Source: Larix kaempferi (taxonomy: Eukaryota > Streptophyta > Pinopsida > Pinales > Pinaceae). Taken from it: 64,000 nt of DNA. The notes under the pieces are model-generated. The model searched no databases. It had not been told where the DNA came from and worked only from the letters and a program-made list of their open reading frames with translations. This document shows positions 42,064 through 53,810 of the stretch, piece by piece (position 1 is the stretch's first letter; each line of letters starts with the position of its first letter). Position numbers and translations under genes: made by a program. The DNA lies in NCBI GenBank assembly GCA_027924585.1, contig BSBM01000076.1:7449001-7513000 (forward strand). The letters are read 5' to 3'.

Positions 42064-45000
42064 CCCATCTCCAAATCTTCTTATGCCACCATTTAACATT
42101 TGGAAGTTTATGGTTTTTAATAATTGAATCATAAACCTTTTTTATAGTAAGACAAACGTTTGTATCCTGATAGTCCCACACAAGTTTATCCTGATCATTG
42201 GATAGTATAATACCTGAGAGTTTAAGATTCCTGATAAAAATATCACATTCTGTAGCATAGCTATCAACGAGCCCCAAATCCTCAGCAGAAGGCCAATGTG
42301 GATTCCTATCATTTCCCCCTTTATGAAAAACTTGCGAAGGTACCATAATGTCTCTAGAATGGATATGTGCCAACACCTATTGCGAGATCCTGTAGTTTAT
42401 CTCCTGCACCCACAAAGGGATCGATTCCCACGTGCACCATATTACCCCTGCCAATATGCCAACTTAGATATTGCTAATATTTGGAAAAATTAGTAATGAT
42501 ATTTCTCCATATCAATGGTGCATTACTGTAGTGAGTAATTAGGTTCCTGATCCAAAGGAGACTAGTAAAAATCTTTTAAATATTTGGTCCTTATAACTGA
42601 GCTCCACATATCAACATCGATTAGTGCGGGCCACAAGCTTTTAGTTCTGAGAGCTTGGCTAAAACAGTCAAGATTCAACAAGCCCCAACCACCAAGATTC
42701 TTAGGCCAAGATAGAGATTCCCAACTAGACAAATGAAATTTGGATTCATGATGACTACCTACCCATATAAAATGGAATATCTTTCTACGGATTGCATTGA
42801 GAATGGTCACATGGAATTTCATAAGACCGAGCCAATTCATCAGAATGCTCATCAAAACTGATTGTGCCAGTGCAAGTCTACCCCCAATTGAGAGTCAACA
42901 AAAAACGCAATTATTGATCGTTCGATCAATTTTCTGCAAAAGCCATCTCCAATCTTCAGATTTATAGTTATTGGGGTTAAGATAGCACCCAAGATACTCG
43001 AAACCATGGTCCAGTCTTTGCATTTTATAGGGAACAAGGGTCTAAATATAAGCTAGACAATCAGAGTCCGAACAATTGTATAAGAAAATAGACTTTTGAA
43101 CACTAATTGCCATCCCTGATGCTTTACAGAAAACATCAAATATCTCTTTAAAATCATTCCATTCGCTAACAGAGGCCTCACCAAAAATCAATATATCATC
43201 AACAAAGAGTAAATGTGTTATGGAAAAGGATCTGGAAATTTTGATACCTTAATTTTAATAGACTTCTTCACTTCTATGATGAGCCTGGTTAATCCTTCTA
43301 TGGAAAGGATGAATAACAATGGCAACAAAGGGAATCCTTGTCAAATCCCACGGCTACTGTCAAAGAAATTAGTAGGATTTCCATTAATCAAGATAGAAAA
43401 GGAGGTAGAAGAAACACTTGCCATTATCCAGTTTGACAACTCGACAGGAATACCAATCTAAATTAGGTTCAGTCTTAGAAAGGTCCAGTTAATACGGGCA
43501 TACACCTTTATGAGTTCCATATTCAAGATTAATGCTTGTAAATTTCTGGTTTTGATTGAGTGTATACCCTCCTGAGCAACACCCACCGCATCAAGGATTT
43601 GGCGGTTGAATAGAAAGCCAAACTACTCCAAAGAAATGTGCATAGCCAGAACCAGCTTGATTCTATTGGATATAATTTTAGTGATGACTTTATACAATAA
43701 ATTGCATAAGGAGATAGGATGAAAGTCATTGAAATCCATCGGTTTTTCCTTCTTCGGAATAAGAGTGATGTAAGTAGTGTTGAGTTTCTTTGGAATATAA
43801 GCCTTCTGTCTGGATTCTTCTATTGCCTTTAGTATATTCTGCCCAAAAAGATAAAAAAAAAAAAGTGAGAGAATAATTCCACGGTCCAACCATCTGGATT
43901 GGGACTCTTCTCCTTTTCAAAATTATGCAAGACATCTCTAATTTCTTCCACGGTTATCTCTTTGCCAATCTTTATCCCTTCTTCTTAAGAATTTGTTTAA
44001 GGGAAAAGTTTTATAATATTCAATTGTTCTTCCAGATTATTAATTTGATCTTGTTTATATATATCTTTGAAAAAAGAGACAACATAATTCATAATTGATA
44101 CCTAATCCTTCATAATATTACCATCCACACTGTGAATCTCCCAGATTGAATTAATATTCCTCCACTAAGATACATATCTATGGAATAATTTGGTGTTTTG
44201 ATCGCCACGAGAAACCCAGATCGTCCGGCTTTTAAGGCGCCATATATTTTCCTGCTGTCTCAAAATAAAATCCTTCTGCTTTTCCAGTTGAAGTAATTCC
44301 ATATTCCTGTTCGGAGCAAATAGATCACCCCCCATAGTATTTCAAGATTACATATCTTATCTTCAATATTACATAAATCCACATTTAAAGACTGTTTTTA
44401 ATGCTTGTCCAACTTAATAACCTCAGCCCTGATCCTGTTGAGCTTATTTATAAACATGTGCAAGGGAGAATGATGCTCCAGATTTGACAAATTTGACCAA
44501 ATCTCCTTAACAAAATCATAGAAGGATGCATCCTCGAGCTATGTACTATTAAACTCAAAAGGATAAAAATTATGGCACGTCTCAAAATCAATCTATAAGG
44601 CAATTTCCTTATGATCTAAACACCCATATGGATGCTCAACGAGCGGAATCTCCCCAACTTATTAGCCAGTTATTCATTTACAAGAAATCGATCGAGTCTT
44701 TTGGCGACTCCAACAATCCCAACTCTATCGTTTGACCAAGTTGGAACAAGTGAAGCCGAAATAATACCAATTAGTCCAACCTCTTCAAAGATATCCTTAA
44801 AGTATAAATCTAGAGGATCGGTGGCTTTACTAGAACCCCATACCTCCATCTCTGACATGGTCAAGTTGATATCACCACCATGTATAAGATTTGGGTCTTT
44901 GAGAATACCCTGGGAACAAATCCGATCCCAAAAGGTCTTTCTATTACTGTAAGAGTTGTAGATATTAAGAAAATTGAAATTATGGTCAACACCCTTGAAT

Positions 45001-45224
45001 TTGCCCTCAATTTTGATGCCTACAAAAGTTTTAAAATAAATAAATTCAAAAAGCAATGGATTCCAGGCTACAAGTAAGCCACTAGAGTGCCCATTGGAGT
45101 CCAACCCACTACAATTCCATCTTAGTCTCATCTTAAGGAAAATTTCACTAGTAGAAGCTACTGAACACATTGTTTCCTGAAACATAATAATATCAGGTCT
45201 ACTTTGATCTAATATCCTTCTGAT
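42064..45224 (-). pseudogene. LINE-2 ORF2, copy B of the duplicated segment
   Basis: This is the same segment as copy A, 3,161 bp against 3,148 bp, with scattered substitutions. It begins RRILDQSRPDIIMFQETMC, has the endonuclease (NIYNSYSNRKTFWDRI, GGDINLTMSEMEVWG), RT (FHPISLCNLLYKVITKIISN and so on; FVDD at about 43,195) and the thumb. It ends WHKKIWRW, joined without a gap to AIRRIL of copy A. The open frame 41,720-42,376 spans this join. Confidence 0.87.
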
Positions 45225-46347
45225 GCCCCCTGTACATTTAAATACAAAAGGATCATTAAGAACCATTCACATGGCCCACATCCGCTTTAAAAGGCCTATT
45301 ATGAGAGATAGAGTCTAACACAACAGAAATTGAAATAAGATTTGAGATCTTCAGATTCACCCATTTTTGCTCCTTACTAGGAATAATCACTTTTTTCCTT
45401 TTTCGATCTACCCTACTTTTTCCGAATAGTAAAATTGGACTGCCTAATAGACTTAATAGGAATGACATTCTCATAGATCCCATCAGTAGTTCCATAAATT
45501 TGTAAAGGGCTCATTTGCTGAGGAGATTCCTTCGATGGAGGAAGAGTTACTAGGAAAGTAGGATCCACAACCTAATCCTCTAAAACCCTAACAGAACCCA
45601 CATTAAAAGAATTAGGGTTATCAGAGTACTTGTTAGCTGGGACGTTTTCCAACGTAGTGACTGATTCATTAATAGGAGAAGGAGAAGTATTGATACCAAG
45701 ATCAATTGGAGGAACATATTGATTACCCTTATCGTTGTCACCTATAACCCCCATATTTCTAGGGTTAGAGAAGGCTACCGAAACAATTTCCTTCTAGTTA
45801 AGGGCTAGAAAATTATTTGATGCTTCCAAGGGAGAAGGAAATAAACATCTTTGGGCAGTCGAAAGATGTGTTAAAGGAGACCCGTTAGAATCATAGACAT
45901 ATTGTTTCATCGATTCAAGAATTTCATCAGCAGTAAGGGATTTAAGTAGCAGAGGAAGAAAAATATTGAACTTACCCATGAATTCTTTAGCAGAATTGTC
46001 ATCCAAGGGAAGTGGAAAAGATATGCTTTGATAATGTTCTTCCGATTCCTCACTTGAGGAAGAAACCTTAGTCAAGTCCCTATCCTTTTCGGTAAATTCC
46101 ATATGACAGTCCTAACACAAATGTCCAGTTGAATGGCATTTAAAGCACCAAAATGGAATTTTCCAGTAGGCAAGTTGTTGTATGAAAACCCCTTCTGCCC
46201 ATTTGACTTCAATTTCAGCCGGGAGGATAGGGGCTTTTCACTGGAACCTTGCGTTTTTTTTTTTGGAAAATTTAAATTTAACTGTGTTTTAATGGCAATT
46301 TTGATGGTAGAAACATATCTAACACCATAAAAAACCCCAAAGCACAC
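45225..46347 (-). pseudogene. LINE-2 ORF1 remnant
   Basis: The minus strand holds a basic stretch (SSRLKLKSNGQKGF), a zinc knuckle CFKCHSTGHLC then DC at about 46,149-46,106 (one codon within it is a stop), and an acidic, Ser-rich tail (KVSSSSEESEEHYQS, LKSLTADEILESMKQY). The N-terminal DUF4283 domain is missing, so the LINE is 5'-truncated near 46,347. Confidence 0.68.
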
Positions 46348-48169
46348 AAAATTTTAGAGTTTGAAATTTATAACCAAGATTTTTAAAAATTTATGCTGGA
46401 TTTTTTCAAATTGTGCCAAAAAAATCAAAATTTTCCATTGAAAATCATACACTTTTAGATTACCCAATTTAAATCATTAGAAATAAAGAAATTCAATTTA
46501 AAATATAAATTTAGTAAGTAACGTAGATATTTGAATTTTAATCCAATTATCAATTGAAAAATATATAAATTTTACAATCTAAATCTAAATTTTAAAATTA
46601 TTTAATTTATGAATAGGAGATCTGCGGTAAAATTATTTAATTATTCACTAAAATTTATATTTGAAATTTTTTAAAATCATCATCGTTATTATACAAATTA
46701 CAATTTTTTTATAAAAAATACATGATAATTACATTTTTAATATTATAAAAATATTTATATATTATATAATTATTTAAAAATTACGTTAACTATAACTAAC
46801 GTTATTAATGCACACTGCCTAACTAACGTGGAGGAACATGATGCCTTAAACTCGCCACATGCTCTTGTCTATGTCTAACTCATTTTGTACATAAAATAAA
46901 AGTGTAATAAAATTTGGATTCTCTCTTTTTCTTTGTTGGATTTAATATTTTTCGCTTTCATATGGCGTAAGTTACGTAGGCGTTTGCACATTTCATAATG
47001 TTATTGTATTTGGATTTATTTACAAAAATTTCCCAAAGTCAAATTCCGGGACCCAAAATCATTATGAAGTCTGAACATATTTAGGGCTTTTAAGCATGTC
47101 ATATAGTCCAGGTTAGGTAGCTTGATTACTTTGGATGGTGCCCAATTTCTCATGAAACTTCGAGAGAGTGTACCCTTAACCCACGTTACGTTGACTTTGT
47201 GAACCCTTATAGGAAATGTGTGTATGGTGGTGATGTTGAGATAAGAACCCTTCGTTGAGAACTCACGCTTAAACATTAAAGCACTAAGTCCCAAGACAAA
47301 TCAATCCCCCAATGGTTATAGCAAGAAACTATTTACATGAAAAGTCATGTTGTTTTTTATATCTCTTAGCTGTAAAGTTGACGACAGAATTTAAATATGT
47401 TATATTTTCAGTCTCAAATACATTAAAAAAAAGTATAACATTATTCGTGTAAGAGTATTAGTAAGTTCGTAACTGGCCAAGACGGTTCCGTGGCGACAGA
47501 CACGTCGGTCGGAATATGCAGGCGGTGCCGCGGTGGACGCGTTTAACGGCTGCGAATCCCTCTAATGATTGAATCTAATAAGCCAACACACAGTGCCACG
47601 TAGCTGGAAAATATTTCTGGTGTCGGACTACCGGGAAGTGTCGTTGGAACTGGGATAGAATGTCGGCGGTGATTTTTCTGGAATAAACTTTAATAATAAA
47701 ATAGATTATATAACGATTTGAATAAGTATAGTCTCGTTAATGGAACATGGGACCTTTAAAATCCTGAATAAGTCCACTGCTCCGAGTGAGTGAATTCGTA
47801 GCATGGGGCAACATTAGAAATGAGGGGCAGAGATGTATGGTATTGGTGCATATTGCTGGTTGTGGATCTCCAATAAGTGGCAAATTTAAATATTAGCAGG
47901 TTGTAGTGTTATTCACACAAATAAAATAAAGAGAGGCCCATCACGAATATCTTCATCCTATAAAAATGAGACGAGCTATGGTGGGACCCCTACACCCAAC
48001 CAATCACATTAAACTTGTTTGATGTCCACGTGTAATATTGCCTCGAAAAGGTAAAAAGCAAAATTGATTTGTAGAGGCTAAGAACGAATCGACATAAAAA
48101 ATTGTGAATGGAGAATCAAATTGGATGGTGTTGGAGTAATGGATAAGGATGGTTCTTGTCGATCGATTT
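46348..48169. other. AT-rich then GC-richer non-coding region
   Basis: 46,348-47,000 is very AT-rich. 47,460-47,690 is clearly GC-richer and has no open frame of note. At 47,950-48,035 there are CCTATAAAAATG, CCAACCAATCAC and the G-box core CACGTG, which together look promoter-like, but no gene follows. Confidence 0.4.
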
Positions 48170-48914
48170 TTCTGCGCTTTAACCATAAATTGAAATAGTT
48201 TACTTAGATTAAGTTTGATTCTACAAGTTTTTCTACTCTCTTTTTCGATGGCGCTGCTCAAGATGGATTGTGTGTCGTTGGGGGAGTTATCTTCTTGAAT
48301 GAATTTCATTACTATTTTTTGAGACTTAATTGTGGGGTTGGGACAAACATGAAGGCAGAGCTACTTGCATTGTGGTGTGTATTGAAAGTGGCTAGTGTAT
48401 TTGGTATTGATGATTTGAAGATCTTTGGGGATACCAGGGTCACCATAAAATGGGCTCAAGATGAATACAATCTTAAAGTTTTATCTCTCCTCCATTGGTG
48501 CAACAGGATAAAATCAACTATCCACCTCTTTAGGAACATCTCATTGGAGCACATTTACAGGCATCACAATCTTTTGGCAGATAAACTTTCTAAGCAGGCT
48601 TTGAGTAGTGAGGAAGGTGTTTTAATATGGGAGGAATATCATAATTCTCAGGTCATGGACTTGGGATCTCTGAAGTTTTTTTGAGTAAATGTATATTTTC
48701 TGGACTCTGTTGTCATGTACTCTTGGATAGGCTTATGAAGTTTTTTGTTAACATCTTATGAGTGATAGCATCTGCAATATGATGTTTCTTTTTTGATATG
48801 TAGGCAAGCTTTTTTGCCTCTTCTCGCTTGAGTCTTCCGTAAGACTTGGATAATCGTGTACCTTTCGATTCACTATGAATAACATTGGTATGCTTTTTTC
48901 TGCTAGAAAAAAAA
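48170..48914 (+). mobile_element. 5'-truncated LINE 3' end with poly(A)
   Basis: RNase H coding (48,234-48,684), a short 3' UTR and an A-run at 48,905-48,914. The left boundary is approximate and I could not find a convincing target duplication. Confidence 0.65.
48234..48684 (+). pseudogene. LINE RNase H domain (open but orphaned)
   Basis: The frame reads SLFFDGAAQDGLCVVGGVIF, MKAELLALWCVLKVAS, LKIFGDTRVTIKW and HNLLADKLSKQAL, with all four acidic residues of RNase H, ending in TGA at 48,684. It matches the RNase H of LINE-2 and LINE-3. RT is absent, so this is a 5'-truncated insertion and not an independent gene. Confidence 0.83.
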
Positions 48915-49136
48915 AACGCTTTTGTGCTTGCATCTCTATTCTATTTGGAAATTCCAAACTATAGAACTTAAAAAATTGATCCATATTAATATTTACCTTA
49001 TTAATATCATTATATAGAAATATTATTGATTCATCATTTTGTATTTTGATTTTTTTTAATGTTAAAAGTGATAAAATTAAATAAATTATATTTAAAATAA
49101 TTTATTAAAAAGAATTAGCCTTCGGGGTATATATTA

Positions 49137-49153
49137 GTTGAAAACTAGTTGAC
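49137..49153. repeat. Target-site duplication of the 49.2-50.4 kb insert, left copy
   Basis: GTTGAAAACTAGTTGAC against GTTGACAACTAGTTGAC at 50,397-50,413: 16 of 17 match. Confidence 0.75.
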
Positions 49154-50396
49154 TCCCCGGATGGGGTGATAACGGAGCAAGACGGAATTAATGATGATTT
49201 AACGAGGGTCAGGGTGGCCAGCATGCCATCTGGCAGTGTGGAGACTGCAGCGACGTCGAACCCAATGCTCATTTACTCCAGTTCCCATCCCCATAGATTG
49301 CTAGGACCAGCTAGCACATGCATCATCATAGTGCATTAATGGAGGCTCATGATTTATGCATTCCGCCCTACAAGGTTCATAAAATAGACCCTGGGCTCAT
49401 CCCAGCTCATTCTACATTGCTATCAAACTAGTTCCTCCTCTGCGCTCCCTGTGGATGCCACTTTCTTGTTTCACAGTGGTTGTAGACGAAGCTGAAGGGC
49501 TTCTCAACCATCAAAACCAGAGGCAGATACGATATTATGGCCCATGAATGACACTGCGCTCCCAACAGGCGTGGGCGTGGGCATCCTAGTCGTTCCCAAG
49601 AGAGCAACATGGTTGGCATTGCTCTCCACCTAGCCACCATGACCGACATGCTTCTAGTAATTCGAACCACATCAAGGATGTCAAGGAGGATACATAGGTT
49701 CGAATCCTTGAGCTTCGTGACAGATTCCAGATCCTCATAGATTAGACAACGGACATAGCAGAATGCTACCATCTTCCATTACCTCTATTGGCTATTGTTG
49801 GTCCCAATGGAAGTATCCACATAGGCTCGGACTCAAAAGCAGGCAATGATATGCAACAAGAGGGAGTCGAGGCTCACAGATGTTCAACTGTCAAAGAGGA
49901 TATCTCGGCGGAGACTAAGGAGGGCAAGGAGCAAATGGAAGGTGTTGCAATGGCCAGCATAAGCGAAACCAAGAACGATGTCGTTAGCCACGTCAAGTTG
50001 GAAGGCCAGCAATCCAGCCATGCAACGTAACATCATCACTAGGCTTTCTCTTTTCTACACTTGTTATGTTTATGATTGACGGTTCCATTTTTTTTTGGGT
50101 GACTCTTCCAGTATGCACAATCCATATCAATCGACTCTTCATATTTCAGCTCTAGGCTTAGGAAGGGTTTTTGTCTATCTATATTATTGTCTTAAGTCAT
50201 TTGAACAAAGGTTGTTTTCTCTATCTGAGAGGCCTATTACATATAATTTTTTGGACCAAGGGTTTTTTTCTCTTCATGAAAGGCCTAAAGAACTCTGTTA
50301 TTGGGTTGTTTTCTCCTATGGAGAGGCCTGAATGCTTACTAAGATCTTGTAACAATTTTTGTGTTATAATGTAAATACTAAATTACAAAAAAAAAG
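49154..50396 (+). mobile_element. Second poly(A)-type insert with target duplication
   Basis: 1,243 bp on the + strand, ending in an A-run (50,387-50,395) and bounded by a 17-bp direct repeat. It contains a decayed reading frame (49,455-50,030) and a 3' region with three diverged copies of a TTGTTTTCTC...GAGAGGCCT unit (50,210-50,330). Its last bases (TTGTAAC...ATAATGTAAATACTAAATTAC) resemble the 3' end of the 35.2-36.6 kb insert. No RT or RNase H is present. Confidence 0.68.
49455..50030 (+). pseudogene. Decayed ORF of unknown family in the second insert
   Basis: One frame from ATG 49,455 (MPLSCFTVVVDEAEGLLNHQ) to TAA at 50,030 has four stops in 192 codons and no frameshift. The last 80 codons (49,788-50,030) are open, hydrophilic and rich in E, K, S, Q. 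A CATAAAATAGACCC box lies at 49,379 and CATGCATC near 49,318. I recognise no family; the low stop number over its length suggests a former gene. Confidence 0.35.
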
Positions 50397-50413
50397 GTTG
50401 ACAACTAGTTGAC
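50397..50413. repeat. Target-site duplication of the 49.2-50.4 kb insert, right copy
   Basis: Partner of 49,137-49,153. Confidence 0.75.
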
Positions 50414-50574
50414 GATAGGGTGGATTGTTAAGGCACTCCTTGTGACGTTGCGGGTTCAAACCCTGAATAACCTATGCACCTATGTAGGGGTAATGTGGGT
50501 GCACCTAGGGGTATAGTGGTAGCAGATGGAAATTAACCCCGTGTCACGTGAGTACAATCCCTGCCCCAATTGTT

Positions 50575-50576
<2 letters not shown>
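50414..50576 (+). mobile_element. tRNA-derived SINE, plus strand
   Basis: A GATAGGGTGGATTGTTAAGG segment resembles an A box and GGGTTCAAACCC (about 50,449) is a good B box at the right spacing for polymerase III. The 3' part shares CACCTAGGGGTATAGTGGTA with the SINE at 29.4-29.6 kb. It ends in a long microsatellite rather than poly(A). Confidence 0.7.

Positions 50577-50643
<67 letters not shown>
50577..50643. repeat. (TC)n-(TA)n microsatellite
   Basis: About 22 TC units run into about 11 TA units, starting at the SINE 3' end, where such tails often expand. Confidence 0.95.
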
Positions 50644-50644
<1 letters not shown>

Positions 50645-51590
50645 ATTGATTGTTCGAAAGAAATGGAGTAAATTGATTCTAGATAGCCAATGCTATTGAA
50701 TTTCATATGCTTTTATGGTTCAATACTATCATGCTTCAATAAAATCTCAAATTAAAAAAGTCAAAGAGGTGATTTGATACACGTTGTTTTCCAACTAAAA
50801 CAATCAAAGGGCGCAGGTGCATTTGTTTGGCACATATGGAAAATTCCAACGATTTATGTGGAATATTGTAGTGCCACAACCTTTTTGGTGTTTTCCTCCA
50901 TTATCTTTGGGCATATGATCGATATGGAGTGGGTTCTAGCCCTAATTGGATCTTGGTCATTGCGATGGTCTACAATTTGTGTGGAGCTTTTAGATTTTAG
51001 GAACCCTAAATGCTTGATTCCACATAATGATTGTTGCAACATGATCTCTTCTAGACTATCTATACACGATTTGGCTGGTCATATTTTGAGCAATCAAGTG
51101 AGATAGGATTCCAATGGCTACATTAGGGTCTATCTAAGAATGGATGAGTTCTATTGCTTTTCTAGGGTTTATACAATCTCCTCCTAGGTTTTTAATTGGG
51201 ATTCTTTGCTAGGTTCCAATGAGACAAGAATATGGACCTCGAGGAAGAGCTTCTAGACTACAGGGAATTCCCTAGCCATATTTCAATCACATGAGGAATT
51301 GCTAGATTTTTGGAGGCCTGCAAAAGCATGTCGGAAAAATGTGAAAGCATATCTAACCATAGAGGACAGTATAGATCCATTTCCATATGAAGATAAGAGG
51401 CTGGAGAACATGTCTATTTCAGTCTAGACTGTATCGAAGGGATTTGGTCCAAGCATCAAAAGAACATTCATGTCTTCCCTCATTTCCTACAACAACTTAT
51501 GCTCTGATTGATTTAGGAGCTTCATGGCCTCTAGCTAAGGCTAATCCATATAAATTACAACATCTAAATATTATCAACTATGGACACTTA
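50644..51590. other. No firmly assigned gene; possible N-terminus of LINE-3 ORF1
   Basis: An open stretch (50,774-51,106, +) has no recognisable family. From about 51,270 the sequence may be the start of the LINE ORF1 that is clear from 51,600. Confidence 0.4.
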
Positions 51591-51599
51591 CACTGTAAA

Positions 51600-52270
51600 A
51601 AAAAGTGCATCAAGATGAGGGTTGGGAAGGTAAACATGGTGTCGGGGCATGATGAGGGGATGGAAAAGGTGGAAGGGTTAATGAAAGTAGAACTTGTAAA
51701 CAAATTGATGGGAAAATCAATTAAAAGTGACTTCCTACATCATTGGTTGGAGGTAGGTTAGATATATTTGATTAGGTTACTCTTCAAAAGTCCATATTTT
51801 GTTTGAAGGATGGATATGTTTCGAGATGTAGAATGAAAAGAATGATGATTACAATTTGTCTCAAATATGGATTTTGGGTCCCTCTCACCTTGTCTGTAAA
51901 TGATGGTTAACGAGATTCAATCCTACAAGTGAACAAGTAGTAATACAACATATTTGGGTACTTCTACCAAGTTTTCCATTGCAACTATGCATTAGATCAT
52001 CTTTAATGGATATTGTAAATTCACTAGGGAAATTGATTTCCCTAGAAGAATACTTCTGGAATATCTTGGATAGAAGGATTGCTAGGGTTCTAGTGGAGTT
52101 GGATCTAAGAGAGGGAATGTAGGCCAAAAAGGATATTGAATGGGGATTACAGTGATTCACTTAAAAATTGGATTGTTGGAAGCTACCCTTTAGATGGTCA
52201 ACATGTCATGAAGTGGGTAACCTTTGCAGGGTCTATCTCACAAATAAAAATTGGATTCCAAAAAAAGAAG
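51600..52270 (+). pseudogene. LINE-3 ORF1 remnant
   Basis: The translation holds LVNKLMGKSIKSDFLHHWL, then in other frames IWVLLPSFPLQLC, SLGKLISLEEYFWN, RRIARVLVELDLREGM, and a knuckle-like WSTCHEVGNLC. These match the DUF4283 core (family form VWVRLP.LPLE.W, ARVCVEVDL..GLP) and the CCHC knuckle of plant L1 ORF1. At least five stops are present. Confidence 0.72.
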
Positions 52271-53039
52271 ATATGGGTGAAAAAATATAAGGTTCTGGAG
52301 TTTTAACATACAAAGTTTGAATGTGGCAAGGGGGAATCCCTCATTGCAGTTGATGAGGATCTTCATGATACAATGGTAGATGCAATACATCTCTCAAAAA
52401 AGGATGCCCAGATCCCTTTGGTTCAATTTGGTTCTCAACCCTGTCGAGCTATGTTATCCTCTTTGGATTCTTTGCATCCTCCATCCATCTCTTAAAATTT
52501 TCCTCCTCCTCTTGCCAAACCATAGGTCATGATACCAAGGAAGTTAAGGAGAGACAATCACTAGCCTCCATTTCCTTCAAAGACCTTAGGGATATTAAAA
52601 ACCCTTCTTCTTAGTCATAGGAGTACACAAAATCTTTATTTTCAAAGAGGAAATGAAATCTTATTGAGGATAAGGTGTTTAAATAAAAAAAAGAGAAGAA
52701 GCATAGGGTTCCTTTGGTCTGCAACTACAACTTCACTCATAAAATATATTTGAGATGGAGGACAACGAGACTGTATAAGGTAGTTTAGCCTTATCGACGG
52801 ATAAACCAATTCCAGTAGGAAGGACATCTAACATTTATAAGCAAAGTCCAAAGCATCAAAGGATCTTTGGAGGGAAAAAAGTTGACCATTAGTTGGGCTC
52901 CTAGAGAAGGAAAACCCCCTAGATGCAAGGAAAATTTTAAGAACCCCCCAATTTCTATGTATAATAAATGGGCTAATCCACGTGATATATAGGAAAATAT
53001 GAATGCTATTTTATCAATGTTATATTATGTATATAAAAT

Positions 53040-53180
53040 TTTTTAGTGAATCTCTTATTGAATTATATAATCTTGTAAAATATTAGCAAATCTTTCACTA
53101 AATTATAAAACCTTAAAATATTGGTGAATCTTTCATTAAATTATAAAACCTTATGAAGTCTTGGTGAATCTTTCGGCAAG
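53040..53180. repeat. Short tandem repeat, about 45-50 bp units
   Basis: Three diverged units share GTGAATCTTTCA..AAATTATAAAACCTT in the gap between ORF1 and ORF2 of LINE-3. Confidence 0.75.
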
Positions 53181-53810
53181 TTTCTCCTTGGAAAGTCATG
53201 CCCCCCTACATGCCCAAATACACAGATATGAATGAAGTGCCAACCCCCAGGCATGGTACCCCAAACACCCACAAAAATGTTATTGTCGCATCGCTAATCG
53301 CAAGCTTTACAATCCCCATGTTTCTCGGGAAAACTTCGGATTTGAGGTGATGGGATTTAGAACTCTCCTAGATTAAAATGGGTCTCTATAAGACCTAATA
53401 GTAAATATCAACTGCCCTTCTCATGTGGACATTAAGCAACTTGCAAAACTAGATTCAACCCATAAAATATGGACGAATGTAACTCCGACTTCAATTTCCA
53501 TGATCGATAGAAGGTGAAAGATCCCCTAGCAACTGCCATTTGTGGAAATCAGGGGCAAATGGGAGATGATTAGTGATTTTTGTAGGCAAACAAAGGTTTA
53601 AATCCATTTTTAGAGGGGCAAAATTGCTTTATCTTGGCTCCCCTTTTTAAATTCAATGGGGCTAACCTCCTATTCATTAAAAATAAATAAATAACATGTG
53701 GGATAATCATACCTAATGGTTGTTTAATAAAAAATTAGCTGATAAAAAATTTAAAACCCCTAAATCTAGCCCATGGGCTGAGATTAACCCCTAAAATTTT
53801 CCTTGCCTAG

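Larger units (their letters stand above)
37930..46347 (-). mobile_element. L1-type LINE (LINE-2) with a 3.15-kb internal tandem duplication
   Basis: On the minus strand the order is ORF1 remnant (46,347-45,256), endonuclease-RT-zinc region copy B (45,224-42,064), the same region again as copy A (42,063-38,916), then zinc-binding end and RNase H once (38,915-37,960). There is no poly(A) between the copies, and the join falls inside coding sequence, so this is one LINE with a duplicated middle rather than two insertions. Both copies carry many stops and frameshifts. Outer limits are approximate; no target duplication was identified. Confidence 0.85.

Noticed and set aside
42064-46347. A second independent LINE insertion upstream of LINE-2
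   Set aside because: No poly(A), 3' UTR or RNase H at its 3' side and a direct coding join at 42,063; an internal duplication explains it better.
48234-48684. A free-standing host RNase H gene
   Set aside because: The sequence matches LINE-2 and LINE-3 RNase H in wording, and an A-run follows; it is the 3' remnant of a truncated LINE.
49699-49712. GGTTCGAATCCTTG, resembling a tRNA B box
   Set aside because: No A box at the right distance and no tRNA fold around it; it lies inside a decayed reading frame.
50774-51106. Open + strand frame of 110 codons resembling a membrane protein
   Set aside because: No family, no repeat evidence and no signal peptide pattern; bulky hydrophobic residues are expected from T-rich DNA.
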